From Acidobacteriota bacterium (lineage in GTDB: Bacteria; Acidobacteriota; Vicinamibacteria; Vicinamibacterales; UBA2999): a DNA stretch of 50,933 nt. Below, piece after piece: positions 18,265 through 26,712 of this stretch. The position numbers and the translations under genes were made by a program. Position 1 is the first letter of the stretch. Every line of letters begins with the position of its first letter. The DNA lies in assembly GCA_016789705.1 (NCBI GenBank), contig JAEUQR010000167.1, forward strand, positions 1 through 50,933, read 5' to 3'. The notes under the pieces were generated by a model, which had not been told where the DNA came from, did not search any database, and was given only the letters and a program-made list of their open reading frames with translations.

Positions 18265-18954
18265 GTGCACGCCCCCACTGACGACCTGTTGCGGCGCATG
18301 CCGCTCTTCCGTCGCCTGAGTGCCGAAGATCGCGCCCGCGTCGCGGCGGTCGCACGCCTGCGTCAGCACCATCGCGGTCAGCACATCTTCGAGGAGGGCG
18401 ACGACGCCACGGCGTTCCTGGCCATCGTCGACGGCCGCGTCAAGGTCTACAAGGCCACGCCGTCCGGCAAGGAGATCATCCTCGAGATCTTCGGCCCCGG
18501 TGATCCGCTCGCCGCGGTGGCGGTCTACGAAGCCACGGCGCTGCCGGCCTCGGCCATCACGCTCGAAGACACGACCTGTCTGCGCATCGAACGGCGTGAT
18601 TTCTTCGACCTGCTCGAACACCATCCGGCGCTCGTCCGCGGCTTGTTGTCAGGACTGACGCTGCGGCTGGCCGAGTTGACGCGCCGCCTCGCCGAATTGA
18701 CCGGCGCACGCGTCGAAGCGCGCTTCGCGCGGCTGTTCCTGAAGCTGGCGCACCAGATCGGCCGGCCCGAACGCGGCGGCGTGTTCGTGCCGATGCCGCT
18801 GGCCCGTCAGGAACTGGCCGACCTCACGGGCACGACGGTCGAAACCGCGATCCGGGTGATGAGCCGCTGGCAGAAGGATCAGGTCCTGCTCACCGACCGC
18901 GACGGCTTCATCCTGCTCGATCGCGCCACCCTCGAAGACGTCGCGGCCTCCTGA
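18265..18954 (+). CDS. Crp/Fnr-family transcription regulator, probable master regulator of the island
   Basis: This 229-residue protein has an N-terminal cyclic-nucleotide-binding-like sensor fold (FEEGDDATAFLAIVDGRVKVYK, GKEIILEIFGPGD), a dimerisation helix (about 115-150) and a C-terminal winged helix with recognition helix TTVETAIRVMSRWQ. Glu193 and Arg197 match Fnr Glu209 and Arg213, while the position of Fnr Ser212 is Ile196. The N terminus has no cysteines, so there is no Fnr-type 4Fe-4S sensor; the only cysteine is C105. It is therefore closer in design to Dnr/NnrR-like regulators that respond to NO or redox through other means. The start is GTG. It lies between the operons bearing the five palindromes and is probably autoregulated through the hemerythrin promoter. 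Confidence 0.85.
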   Translation: MHAPTDDLLRRMPLFRRLSAEDRARVAAVARLRQHHRGQHIFEEGDDATAFLAIVDGRVKVYKATPSGKEIILEIFGPGDPLAAVAVYEATALPASAITLEDTTCLRIERRDFFDLLEHHPALVRGLLSGLTLRLAELTRRLAELTGARVEARFARLFLKLAHQIGRPERGGVFVPMPLARQELADLTGTTVETAIRVMSRWQKDQVLLTDRDGFILLDRATLEDVAAS

Positions 18955-18966
18955 CGGCGCACGTCA
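18952..18966. terminator. Small hairpin spanning the convergent stops of crp-like and barrel genes
   Basis: TGACG (18952-18956) and CGTCA (18962-18966) form a 5-bp stem with a 5-base loop; the arms contain both TGA stops. There is no T-tract, so the function is uncertain. Confidence 0.3.
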
Positions 18967-20445
18967 CCGCGGCCCGAGCACGAGCACACTCTCGACGTAG
19001 GCGAACCACAACGTGTCGCCGGCGAAGGTGCCGGTGACGACGGGACCGCCGCGCAGCCGGCCTGCGAACACGTTGACCGACGCTCGTGGCGTGAACGCGT
19101 AGTCGGCCGAGGCTTCGACGGCCGTGCCGAGCCGCGTGGCGCCGTTCGACCGGCGGCCGGCGTAGCCGAACACAGGCCCGCGGGCGAGCGTGGCGCCGCT
19201 GCCGGCGTACCAGAGATCCGCGGACGAGGCCAGATCGAGCCGCCGCACGTCGAGCCGCAGGCCCAGTGCCGGCCGTGGGCGCGCCTGCGCCTGCACGAAC
19301 ACGTCGCGCAGGTTCATGATGCCGTAGGCGGTGGTCTGCGAGAACCGGCGCACGGTGGGCAGGACTGGAAAGTAGGTGCCGTGCCGGCTGTCAGCGGCAT
19401 CATCGTCGCCGCTGGCGTGAAAGAGTCCGGCGCGCAGCCACGGGCGCCAGGGCGCGGCGGTCCACTGATACCCGCCCTCGACCGCCACCGCCGTGGCACG
19501 ATGGTCGTCGCCGTACCACGTTCCGGTCTGCGCCACGCCCCACGCGAACACATCCACCTCGCCGCGCCCGGCCGGATACGCGCCGAGCACGACGGCGCCG
19601 GCCGTCGAGACGTCGATGTCGACGCCGCCCGGCGCCGCGCGTCCGCTGTTGTCGGGCCGCTGGGTCACGGCCCGGCGATCGCGGTACTGCCAGCCGAATC
19701 CCTGCACCTGTGTGTGGCCCCCGGGCCCGGCCGCCGGACGCGAGCTGACGGTCGCCCCGGCCACCGCCACCTCGCGCATCGTCGTGTTCGCCTGGCGCGC
19801 GAAGCCGCCCTGAGTGGGCAGGAACACCACGCCGGTGGCCTTCCATCGCGGCCGCGTTACATCCACCCGGACGCCGTCGAACGCCCGCTGATAGATGGAC
19901 CACTCGAACTCACCGACGATGCGGGCATCGAGCCGCTGCCGCTTCACCGTTTCGATCTTCGGGACACTACTCGGCGCTTCAGTGCCCGATGTGTAGCCCA
20001 TGCGGCCGATCTGCAGGTCGACGCCACGCGCGAGATCCGGGAAGCGCAGGTTGGCGAGCCGCAGATACACCTGGCCGGCCGTGGTGCGCTGCCCGCCCTG
20101 ATCGAAGTACAAGCCGCCCACCCCAAGGGCGCCGGGACCGATCGCGCGGTCGGGCAGTCCGGCCATGCCGACGACCTGCAGACCGAGGGTGAGATCGACC
20201 CGCGCCGCATGGCCACGCACATCGATGCGCAGTCGGTCGGCGGCGAATCGATAGTCAGGGTCGCCGCCGCCGGGCCGCGGCTCGAAGTACTTCCACGATT
20301 CGGCCCGTACCGTGTTCACGGCCGAGAGCCTCCACGCGGGCGGTGGGGCAGGCGGCGCCGGAGGCGATTGCGCGGCGCTCTCGCCCACCGCGACGACAAC
20401 GGCCACCGGACACACGAGACTCGACAACCACAGCAGGCGCCTCAT
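18964..20445 (-). CDS. AlgE-like outer-membrane beta-barrel protein
   Basis: This protein of about 493 residues starts MRRLLWLSSLVCPVAVVV with a signal peptide ending ESAAQS, followed by a proline-rich linker and a body of alternating polar/hydrophobic strands. It resembles the alginate-export (AlgE) barrel family: strands such as FRVAADRLRIDV-like segments, a long loop with GDDDAADSRHGTYFPVLPT, MNLRDVFVQAQARP, and a last strand LWFAYVESVLVLGP. Proteins of this family often accompany respiratory clusters and might let anions or metals through the outer membrane, but no substrate can be read from the sequence. The start at 20445 is 41.5 bp from the palindrome centre; the ATG at 20505 would start upstream of that box. 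It converges on the Crp/Fnr gene with a 9-bp gap. Confidence 0.75.
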   Translation of the reverse strand: MRRLLWLSSLVCPVAVVVAVGESAAQSPPAPPAPPPAWRLSAVNTVRAESWKYFEPRPGGGDPDYRFAADRLRIDVRGHAARVDLTLGLQVVGMAGLPDRAIGPGALGVGGLYFDQGGQRTTAGQVYLRLANLRFPDLARGVDLQIGRMGYTSGTEAPSSVPKIETVKRQRLDARIVGEFEWSIYQRAFDGVRVDVTRPRWKATGVVFLPTQGGFARQANTTMREVAVAGATVSSRPAAGPGGHTQVQGFGWQYRDRRAVTQRPDNSGRAAPGGVDIDVSTAGAVVLGAYPAGRGEVDVFAWGVAQTGTWYGDDHRATAVAVEGGYQWTAAPWRPWLRAGLFHASGDDDAADSRHGTYFPVLPTVRRFSQTTAYGIMNLRDVFVQAQARPRPALGLRLDVRRLDLASSADLWYAGSGATLARGPVFGYAGRRSNGATRLGTAVEASADYAFTPRASVNVFAGRLRGGPVVTGTFAGDTLWFAYVESVLVLGPR

Positions 20446-20478
20446 GCCGCGATCGTCAGGCCGCCGGGCGAAGACTGC

Positions 20479-20494
20479 CATGATCATCGTCATG
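20479..20494 (-). promoter_or_regulatory. Crp/Fnr-type palindrome upstream of AlgE-like barrel gene
   Basis: On the coding strand it reads CATGACGATGATCATG. Its centre at 20486.5 is 41.5 bp before the ATG at 20445, with GACGAT at 20457-20452 in the -10 position. The transcript would be leaderless. The box lies in the 64-bp gap after the tetraheme gene stop. Confidence 0.8.
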
Positions 20495-20509
20495 CCGGCG
20501 GGCACCGGC

Positions 20510-21058
20510 TCACGGATTCGGCGCCACCTCGGGCACGTGGCACTGCCGGCACCGTGTCCGCTCCGGATGGGTCGTGCGAATCTCGACGCGGGCGCCGGGA
20601 CCGGCGTGGCACGTCAGGCACTCGCCTCGCATCTGGAGTGGATGCGGAATTCGCGGCGGCGCCCCGGGCGTGGCGCGGCTGCCCTTCCACGGCCCCTGCG
20701 CCAGCCCCACGAAACGCGACGCCACGAAGGACGTGCCGGCCGCCTGGGGCACGTGGCACTGACGGCAGCGACGGAAACTCCCCTCGGCGCCGGTGTCACC
20801 GTGCGGCGAGGCCGGCGCCACGCCCACGCCGTCGATCGCCGCACCGTCGGCGTCGTGACAGGTCGTGCACGCACCGATGGCCGCCTCGTGGGGAATCGTC
20901 GGCGGCGCGCCGTCGTAGGCACGTCCGGCCGCGCGAAGGCCGGTGGAGCGGGCTGCCGCCCCGGCCGGCGCCGCCGGCCCGCAGGCGGTCGCGAGGGCCG
21001 CCATCCAGACCGCCGCCGTGACGGCGGCGATCAGACGCGCTCGAGACGCACGGCGCAT
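20510..21058 (-). CDS. Tetraheme cytochrome c, tandem NapB-like
   Basis: This 182-residue exported protein has a signal with a weak lipobox (LATACGPA, Cys26) and four heme c sites, CTTCH, CRQCH, CLTCH and CRQCH. Each half repeats the NapB signature: PPTIPHEAAIGACTTCH then CRQCHVPQ, and PPRIPHPLQMRGECLTCH then CRQCHVPE. It therefore looks like two NapB diheme units fused in tandem, or a NapB/NrfB-like product of duplication. It follows the second napA and overlaps its end by 28 bases, so it is the likely redox partner of that enzyme and of the octaheme cytochrome. The alternative ATG at 21004 would remove most of the signal. Confidence 0.8.
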   Translation of the reverse strand: MRRASRARLIAAVTAAVWMAALATACGPAAPAGAAARSTGLRAAGRAYDGAPPTIPHEAAIGACTTCHDADGAAIDGVGVAPASPHGDTGAEGSFRRCRQCHVPQAAGTSFVASRFVGLAQGPWKGSRATPGAPPRIPHPLQMRGECLTCHAGPGARVEIRTTHPERTRCRQCHVPEVAPNP

Positions 21059-23388
21059 TTCTTGTAGTCCGGCTGTTTGCTGATGTTGTCCATCGCATCC
21101 AGCGTGAGCAGGTTGACGAGCAGCGATTCGTCGAAGAACGGCACGAAGACCGACCCCTGCGGCGGCCGGCCGCGGCCATCGATCTCGACCGGCAGGTCCA
21201 GCCGCCCGCGCCGGCTGACGAGCCGTACGCGGTCGCCCTTCTTCACACCGAACAGGTCGGCATCGGCACGATTCAGTTCGACGTAGGCACCGGGCACGGC
21301 CTGGTGGAGCTGGGCGATGCGGCGCGTCATGCTGCCGGTGTGCCAGTGCTCCAGCACGCGGCCCGTGCACAGCCACAGAGGAAATTCGGCGTCCGGCACT
21401 TCGGCCGGCGGATGATACGGACGCAGGAAGAACGCCGCCTTCTCACCGTAGCCGACGGCCTTGTAGAAGTGCGCGCCGCGCGCCTTCTTCACGTAGGGGT
21501 CGTAGCCTGCCGTGTAGCGATACGGCGTCTCCTTGCCGTTCACGACCGGCCACAACATCCCGCGGGTGCTCTTGAGCTGCTGGTAACTGGCGAGGTCCTT
21601 CCCGTGGCCGAGGCCGAACGACCGGTACTCCTCGAACATCGGCTCGTGCCAGTTGTCGTCGGGCCACGGAAACAAGTGGCCCATGCCCATGCGCCGCGCC
21701 ACCTGCATGACGGCCCACGCATCTTCGCGGGCCTCGCCCGGCGGATCGACCATGCGATTCCACTGCTGCGTGCGGCGCTCGGTGTTGCCGTAGACCCCTT
21801 CACGTTCCACCCACGCCGCCGCGGGCAGGATGAGGTCGGCCATCGCCGTCGTGGGCGTGGGATAGATGTCGCTCACGACGATGAACCGCCCGTCGTCGGG
21901 CGTGCGTTCGAACCGTGAGCGGTTGGGCAGCGTCACCCACGGATTCGTGGTCTGGATCCAGAGCGCCTTGAGATCGCCGCGCTTGAGCGCCCGGAACATG
22001 TCGACGGCGTGGTACCCGGGCTGCGCCGGAATGGTGCCGGCCGGCAGCTTCCAGATGCGCTCCGCCTCGGCGCGGTGCTCCGGGTTCGTCACCACCATGT
22101 CGGCGGGCAGGCGGTTGTTGCTCGTGCCCACTTCACGCGCGGTGCCGCAGGCGCTCGGCTGGCCGGTCAGGCTCAGGGGATTGGCGCCGGGCCGGCAGAT
22201 CTTGCCCGTGATGAGGTGCAGGTCGGTGATGAGGTTGTTCATCCACGTGCCGCGCACGTGCTGATTGACGCCCATGCACCAGAGGCTGACCGTGCCGCGC
22301 GAGAGGTCGCCGTAGAGATTGGCCAGCGTCTGGATCTGCGCCACCGGCACACCCGTGATCTCGCTGACACGGTCGGGCGTGTAGTCGGCCAGGAACGCCG
22401 TCAGCTCTTCGAGCGAGCTCGGCCGCGGCTGGTCTTCGAAGACGTAGCGTTCGGCCTGATCGTCGTAACAGCCGTAGCCGATCGTCTTCACGTCCTCGAT
22501 GCCGCGCCGGAAGACCACGTTCTCGGCGAGGAACGACGTATGAATCCGTCCGCTCGCGACGAGCAGGTGCAGGATGCCGTTGGCGAGCGCCAGGTCGGTG
22601 CCGGGTTTGAAGAGGACGAACAGATCGGCGTAGTCGCTCGTCGGCGTGCGCCTGGTGCCGATGTCGATGATGCGCGTCGCCGGCTTGACGCGCCGTGTCT
22701 CGAGGATCCGGCTGAACAGCACCGGATGCATCTCGGCCATGTTGTTGCCCCAGAGCACGAAGTCGTCGCCGCGATCGAGGTCTTCGTAGCACCCCATCGG
22801 CTCATCGCTCTGGAACTGCGTGATGAAGCCCGAGACGGCGCTCGCCATGCAGAGCCGCGCGTTCGGTTCGAGGTTGTTGCTGCGCAGCCCGCCCTTGACC
22901 CACTTCTGCGCCGCGTAGCCGTCGAAGACGGTCCACTGACCCGATCCGTACATGCCCACCGCGCCGGGTCCGTGCTGCTTCAATGTCTCGCCGAACCGCG
23001 TGGCGATGAGATCGAGCGCGTCGTCCCACGAGATGCGGGCGAACGTGCCGTCGGCCTGGCGGCGCTGCGGATAGAGCAGCCGATCGGCGCCGTAGAGCAG
23101 CCCCGGCAGGTGGTAGCCCTTCACACACAGCAGGCCCTTGTTGACGGGGCTCGCCTCGTCGCCACGCACGGCGACGACGCGCCCCTGCTCGACTCCCACC
23201 ATCACGCCGCAGCCGGTGCCGCAGAACCGGCACGGGGCCTTGTCCCAGCTGATCGAGGCGCGGTCGACCGGCGCGGTGGAGGTGAGACGCGCGGCTTCTT
23301 CGCGGTCGGCGCACGAATAGGCCGCCACGGCGGGCGCCGCCACGCCCGCCATCTTCAGGAACGTGCGCCGGCCAACACGGGACATCAT
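21031..23388 (-). CDS. NapA-type molybdopterin oxidoreductase (copy 2)
   Basis: This 785-residue NapA-like enzyme has a Tat signal (GRRTFLKMAG), a 4Fe-4S site at C53, C56, C60 (CRFCGTGC) and C88 (LLCVKGY), and a Mo-ligand Cys180 in NARLCMAS. It shares long blocks with the first Nap[54 protein letters not shown] and WHTGSMTRRIA-type segments, but is about 135 residues shorter and has its own gene context, directly after an octaheme HAO-family gene and before a tetraheme NapB-like gene. Nitrate reduction is the most likely reaction. There is no second napD, so NapD of the first cluster may serve both. The start codon pair ATGATG overlaps the upstream TGA and is preceded by CAGGAG. Confidence 0.88.
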   Translation of the reverse strand: MMSRVGRRTFLKMAGVAAPAVAAYSCADREEAARLTSTAPVDRASISWDKAPCRFCGTGCGVMVGVEQGRVVAVRGDEASPVNKGLLCVKGYHLPGLLYGADRLLYPQRRQADGTFARISWDDALDLIATRFGETLKQHGPGAVGMYGSGQWTVFDGYAAQKWVKGGLRSNNLEPNARLCMASAVSGFITQFQSDEPMGCYEDLDRGDDFVLWGNNMAEMHPVLFSRILETRRVKPATRIIDIGTRRTPTSDYADLFVLFKPGTDLALANGILHLLVASGRIHTSFLAENVVFRRGIEDVKTIGYGCYDDQAERYVFEDQPRPSSLEELTAFLADYTPDRVSEITGVPVAQIQTLANLYGDLSRGTVSLWCMGVNQHVRGTWMNNLITDLHLITGKICRPGANPLSLTGQPSACGTAREVGTSNNRLPADMVVTNPEHRAEAERIWKLPAGTIPAQPGYHAVDMFRALKRGDLKALWIQTTNPWVTLPNRSRFERTPDDGRFIVVSDIYPTPTTAMADLILPAAAWVEREGVYGNTERRTQQWNRMVDPPGEAREDAWAVMQVARRMGMGHLFPWPDDNWHEPMFEEYRSFGLGHGKDLASYQQLKSTRGMLWPVVNGKETPYRYTAGYDPYVKKARGAHFYKAVGYGEKAAFFLRPYHPPAEVPDAEFPLWLCTGRVLEHWHTGSMTRRIAQLHQAVPGAYVELNRADADLFGVKKGDRVRLVSRRGRLDLPVEIDGRGRPPQGSVFVPFFDESLLVNLLTLDAMDNISKQPDYKKCAVRLERV

Positions 23389-25031
23389 CGCTCCTGCCTC
23401 GTCTGGCCGTACTTGCGCTGCATCTCGCGATTGATCGCGTCGGCCTGCTCCTCGGCGCCCTTGACGAGCCACTGGTGCTCGGGTCGGTTCAGGATCTCGT
23501 CGATGACCTGGTTGACACGCCGGGCCTGCTCGCCGCGTCCGCTGCGCGCCGCTTCGGCGGTGAGCTCGCGGGCCTCGGGGATGAGCTCCATGTAGAAACG
23601 CTCGGCCACCTCGAACATGCCGTGCCACTGGGTGTAGTCGGGCGCCATCATCGAGGCGCCCATGCGGGCGCGGCGGCCTTCGTGATGCCAGAGGTAGTAC
23701 CACGTCCACTCGATCTTCTCGTCGTACTGCGTCTTCGTGAGCAGGCCGGCGGCGGCGAGCGCGCTCATGATCGCCTGTCCGGGTTTGGCGAACTTCTCGT
23801 TGAAGTTGATGACGACATCGTCGTACTGCCGGTAGAACAGGTTGATGTGGTCGGGCGTATGGCAGGTGGCGCAGACCTGCTTCATGCGGTTGCGCTTGGC
23901 CTCGGCGGTATCGGCGATGGCGGCGCGGCGCTTCTCCGGGTCGGTCTCGGTCACCACCGCGTGATTGGCATCGGTATCCATCACGAGGCTCACCGGCGGC
24001 CGGTTCGTCCACGAGATCCGCTCGCCGGGATCGTGCGTGATCTTCATCCCGTTCCGCAGGTTGGCGCTCATGTGGCAGGTGGCGCAGGTCGGCGCGGCGC
24101 TGTAGTCCTGCCCCACCACCCACGGCTTCGCATCGAGATTCATCTCGCCGATGAGGTCGCGGAAGGCGACGCCGTGCTTCGACTCGTCGTAGATCTCCTT
24201 CTGCGGATGGTCGGGGCCCAGGTGGCACTTGCCGCAGTTCTCGGGCTGGCGCGCCCGGCGCGAGGAGAAGTCGTGCCGGCTGTGGCACGCAGCACACGAC
24301 CCGGTCGACCCATCCAGGTTCAGACGGCCGATGCCGGTGTTCGGCCAGCTCGTGCTGCTGAAGAGCGGCTTGCCGCTTTCGTTCCGCACGATGCGCCCGA
24401 CCGCCTCGGGGTTGGTCGGCTGGCCGTTCTCGTCGGGCTTGAGGTCGCGCACCGTGACCAACCCGCCGTCGTTGGCCTGGAACGCCACGAGCGACCCGTG
24501 GCACTGCTGGCAGCCGGAGTTGGCCGGGGCGAAGCCGTTCACCGACTGGACGGCCTTGCCGGGCGTCGGGGAATGCGGGTTGAAGGTCACACGCGACCCT
24601 TCCACGGTCTCGGCGAGGAAGTTGTCGAGCGAGGCCAGGATGTTGCCGGCCTTCGAGTGGTGACTGGCCGAGAACTCGGCAGCCTCGGTGGGATGGCAGC
24701 GCGCGCAGTCACGCGGCGTGACCACGGTGGCAATCTGCTGGCCGTAGTGGCTGAAGACGTCGGCGTCCTTCGCCTCCGCCTTGTGGCAATCCACGCAGGC
24801 GACACCCTTCTCGGCATGCGTGGAGCCGGTCCAGTGGTCGACGATGCCCTTCGACACCTGCGTGTGGCAGTCGACGCACTGGCGGGAGGCTGCCGGTGTC
24901 GAGACCGCGGCGCGGGCGTCCCCGGCCTCGTGCCGGCGTCGCGAGACTTCGAGCCACTGCACCGAGACGAGCGAGAGCAGGAACAGGAAGCCCAGACCGC
25001 CGATGACCCAGCGTTTCTGATCGAGTGTCAT
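23385..25031 (-). CDS. Octaheme cytochrome c of the hydroxylamine oxidoreductase (HAO) family
   Basis: This 548-residue protein has an N-terminal membrane segment (VIGGLGFLFLLSLVSVQWL) and exactly eight CxxCH sites: CVDCH twice, CARCH, CQQCH, CAACH, CGKCH and CATCH twice. The C-terminal helical region has typical HAO motifs, WYYLWHHEGRRARMGASMM and PDYTQWHGMFEVAERFY. HAO-family enzymes either oxidise hydroxylamine or hydrazine, or, in forms lacking the Tyr cross-link to heme 4, reduce nitrite or hydroxylamine toward ammonia. Association with NapA and no ammonia mono-oxygenase genes suggests the reductive direction (inference). It follows cytochrome b by 10 bp and overlaps the next gene. Membrane anchoring would place it near the cytochrome b/Rieske pair. 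Confidence 0.85.
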   Translation of the reverse strand: MTLDQKRWVIGGLGFLFLLSLVSVQWLEVSRRRHEAGDARAAVSTPAASRQCVDCHTQVSKGIVDHWTGSTHAEKGVACVDCHKAEAKDADVFSHYGQQIATVVTPRDCARCHPTEAAEFSASHHSKAGNILASLDNFLAETVEGSRVTFNPHSPTPGKAVQSVNGFAPANSGCQQCHGSLVAFQANDGGLVTVRDLKPDENGQPTNPEAVGRIVRNESGKPLFSSTSWPNTGIGRLNLDGSTGSCAACHSRHDFSSRRARQPENCGKCHLGPDHPQKEIYDESKHGVAFRDLIGEMNLDAKPWVVGQDYSAAPTCATCHMSANLRNGMKITHDPGERISWTNRPPVSLVMDTDANHAVVTETDPEKRRAAIADTAEAKRNRMKQVCATCHTPDHINLFYRQYDDVVINFNEKFAKPGQAIMSALAAAGLLTKTQYDEKIEWTWYYLWHHEGRRARMGASMMAPDYTQWHGMFEVAERFYMELIPEARELTAEAARSGRGEQARRVNQVIDEILNRPEHQWLVKGAEEQADAINREMQRKYGQTRQER

Positions 25032-25041
25032 ACCGTCATCC

Positions 25042-26091
25042 TCAGTGCGCGACGAGCGCTTCCCACATGGTCAGGCCCATGATGGCCGACGCGCCGGCCA
25101 CGCCGATCCACACGCTGATCTCGGCGTACTTGAAGCGCCGCACGAGCCAGGCATCGATGAACGGCCAGCCGAACATCACGAACACGATGAAGCCCTGCGT
25201 CAGCATGGCCGTCGTGCCCGAGAACAACTTGAGCCAGCGGAACGCGACGTAGAAGAACCACTCCGGCTTGATGACCTCGGGGGTCACCTGCGGGTCGGCG
25301 CGCGGCCCCATCTCGACCGGCACGAGCACCGCCAGCGCGCTCAGCAGAATCATGAGCGTGAGCCCGATGATGAGTTCGGTGTAGAAGTGCTCGGGGAAGA
25401 AATTGAACGGCTTGGCCGTCTTCGGGTCTTCCCCCTCGAACTCGAGTTCGGTGACGCCGAGGAGGCGCACGAGCCCGATGTGCATCATCAGCACCAGGAT
25501 GAGGAGCACCGGCAGCACCGCCCCGTGCAGGATGAAGAACCGAGACAGCGTGCGGTCGTTGTAGGTGTCACCACCGAGCAGCACCTGCTTCATCAGCGGC
25601 CCGACGACCGGCACCGTATCGCTGATGTTGGCACCGACCGTGGCCCCCCAGTAGCTCAGCTGCTCGAACACGAGGCTGTAGCCGGTGAAGCCCAGCATCA
25701 GCGTGCAGACGAGCAGCGTCATGCCGATCATCCAGTTGAGTTCGCGCGGCTTGCGGTAGGCCCCGGTGAAGAAGACCCGCATCTGGTGCAGCACGACGGC
25801 GGCGATCATCAGCGTGGCGCCCCACTTGTGCAGCCCGCGCAGATACCAGCCGAAGGCGGCTTCTTCGGTGATGTAGCGCACCGATTCGTAGGCCGTCTGC
25901 GGGGCGGGCTGGTAGTAGAAGGCCAGCAGCACGCCGGTGACGATCTGCACGACGAAGAGATACGCCGGCGTGCCGCCGAGCGCGAACCACCAGCGTTTCA
26001 GGTGATGCGGTACCGGCTCGTTCGACATCGCCGCCACCGCGTCGATCGACACGGGGACACGCTCGCCGATCCAGCCGCGGACGTCGCTCAT
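25042..26091 (-). CDS. Cytochrome b of a second bc-type module (oxidase/HAO operon)
   Basis: This 349-residue membrane protein carries heme-b histidine pairs in GLHKWGATLMIAAVVLHQMR and in HGAVLPVLLILVLMMHIG, and a PEWF/Y-type Qo motif in IKPEWFFYVAFRW. About seven to eight helices are visible, closer to the cytochrome bc1/b6f minimum than the 513-residue homologue of the nar operon. It starts within the Rieske stop (ATGA overlap). The downstream neighbour is the HAO-family octaheme protein, which may serve in place of cytochrome c1. Its likely role is quinol oxidation with electron delivery to the periplasmic enzymes and to the ba3-type oxidase. Confidence 0.9.
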   Translation of the reverse strand: MSDVRGWIGERVPVSIDAVAAMSNEPVPHHLKRWWFALGGTPAYLFVVQIVTGVLLAFYYQPAPQTAYESVRYITEEAAFGWYLRGLHKWGATLMIAAVVLHQMRVFFTGAYRKPRELNWMIGMTLLVCTLMLGFTGYSLVFEQLSYWGATVGANISDTVPVVGPLMKQVLLGGDTYNDRTLSRFFILHGAVLPVLLILVLMMHIGLVRLLGVTELEFEGEDPKTAKPFNFFPEHFYTELIIGLTLMILLSALAVLVPVEMGPRADPQVTPEVIKPEWFFYVAFRWLKLFSGTTAMLTQGFIVFVMFGWPFIDAWLVRRFKYAEISVWIGVAGASAIMGLTMWEALVAH

Positions 26092-26702
26092 GCGTCACGC
26101 CCCTTCAGCCGCGTCAGGCAGGGGTCGTGGCCGGGGCCGACCGGTGTCGTCACCTCGACGAGACCGGCGACGTCGCCGAGCGACAGCTGCTCGGCCGGGA
26201 CCAGGATGTAGAGCAGGCCCTTGTCGACGGTGAGTCCGTAGCGCGGCAGCGCCTGCCCGGCATCGCCCGGCGGTCCGCCGGTGGCGGTGCCTTCCGTGTT
26301 GAAGGTGCCGTTGTGGCACGGGCAGAAGTAGCGTTCGTTCTGGGCCTCCCAGCGCACCTGGCACCCCAGGTGGGGGCAGGTGCTCGAGAGCGCGATGAAG
26401 TCCGTGGCGGCGCCGGTCTGCGCCCGCCGGGTGACGTTCACCGTGCGGCCATCGGGCGTGCGGTACAGGAGCGTCGCCCCCACGGCCACGTCGGAGACCC
26501 GGGTCACGAACAGCTGGTGCAGTTGCCCTGTGTGCGCCGGCAGCATGAAGCGTCCGCTCACCCACGCGAAGAGCCCGTAGCCGCCGAGCAGGCCGGCCAC
26601 CATCGCCAGGCGGGAGGTGAACCAGAGCGCGCGGCTGCCGCCGGGCGGCGCGGCCGGGTCGTCGGCCGCGGGGGCAAGTGGAGCTGCGTGATCGTGCGCC
26701 AT
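26088..26702 (-). CDS. Rieske 2Fe-2S protein (oxidase/HAO operon)
   Basis: This 204-residue protein begins MAHDHAAPLAPAADDP, has one membrane segment (LAMVAGLLGGYGLFAWVSG) and a Rieske domain with ligands in CPHLGC and CPCHNG. A GxPP-like segment, ATGGPPGDAGQALPRY, follows the cluster loop. It differs from the nar-operon Rieske in length and in its Pro-His loop. The ATG at 26702 is 10 bp after the oxidase subunit I stop, and its stop overlaps the cytochrome b start. It would receive electrons from the adjacent cytochrome b. Confidence 0.92.
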   Translation of the reverse strand: MAHDHAAPLAPAADDPAAPPGGSRALWFTSRLAMVAGLLGGYGLFAWVSGRFMLPAHTGQLHQLFVTRVSDVAVGATLLYRTPDGRTVNVTRRAQTGAATDFIALSSTCPHLGCQVRWEAQNERYFCPCHNGTFNTEGTATGGPPGDAGQALPRYGLTVDKGLLYILVPAEQLSLGDVAGLVEVTTPVGPGHDPCLTRLKGRDA

Positions 26703-26712
26703 GGACGTATAC

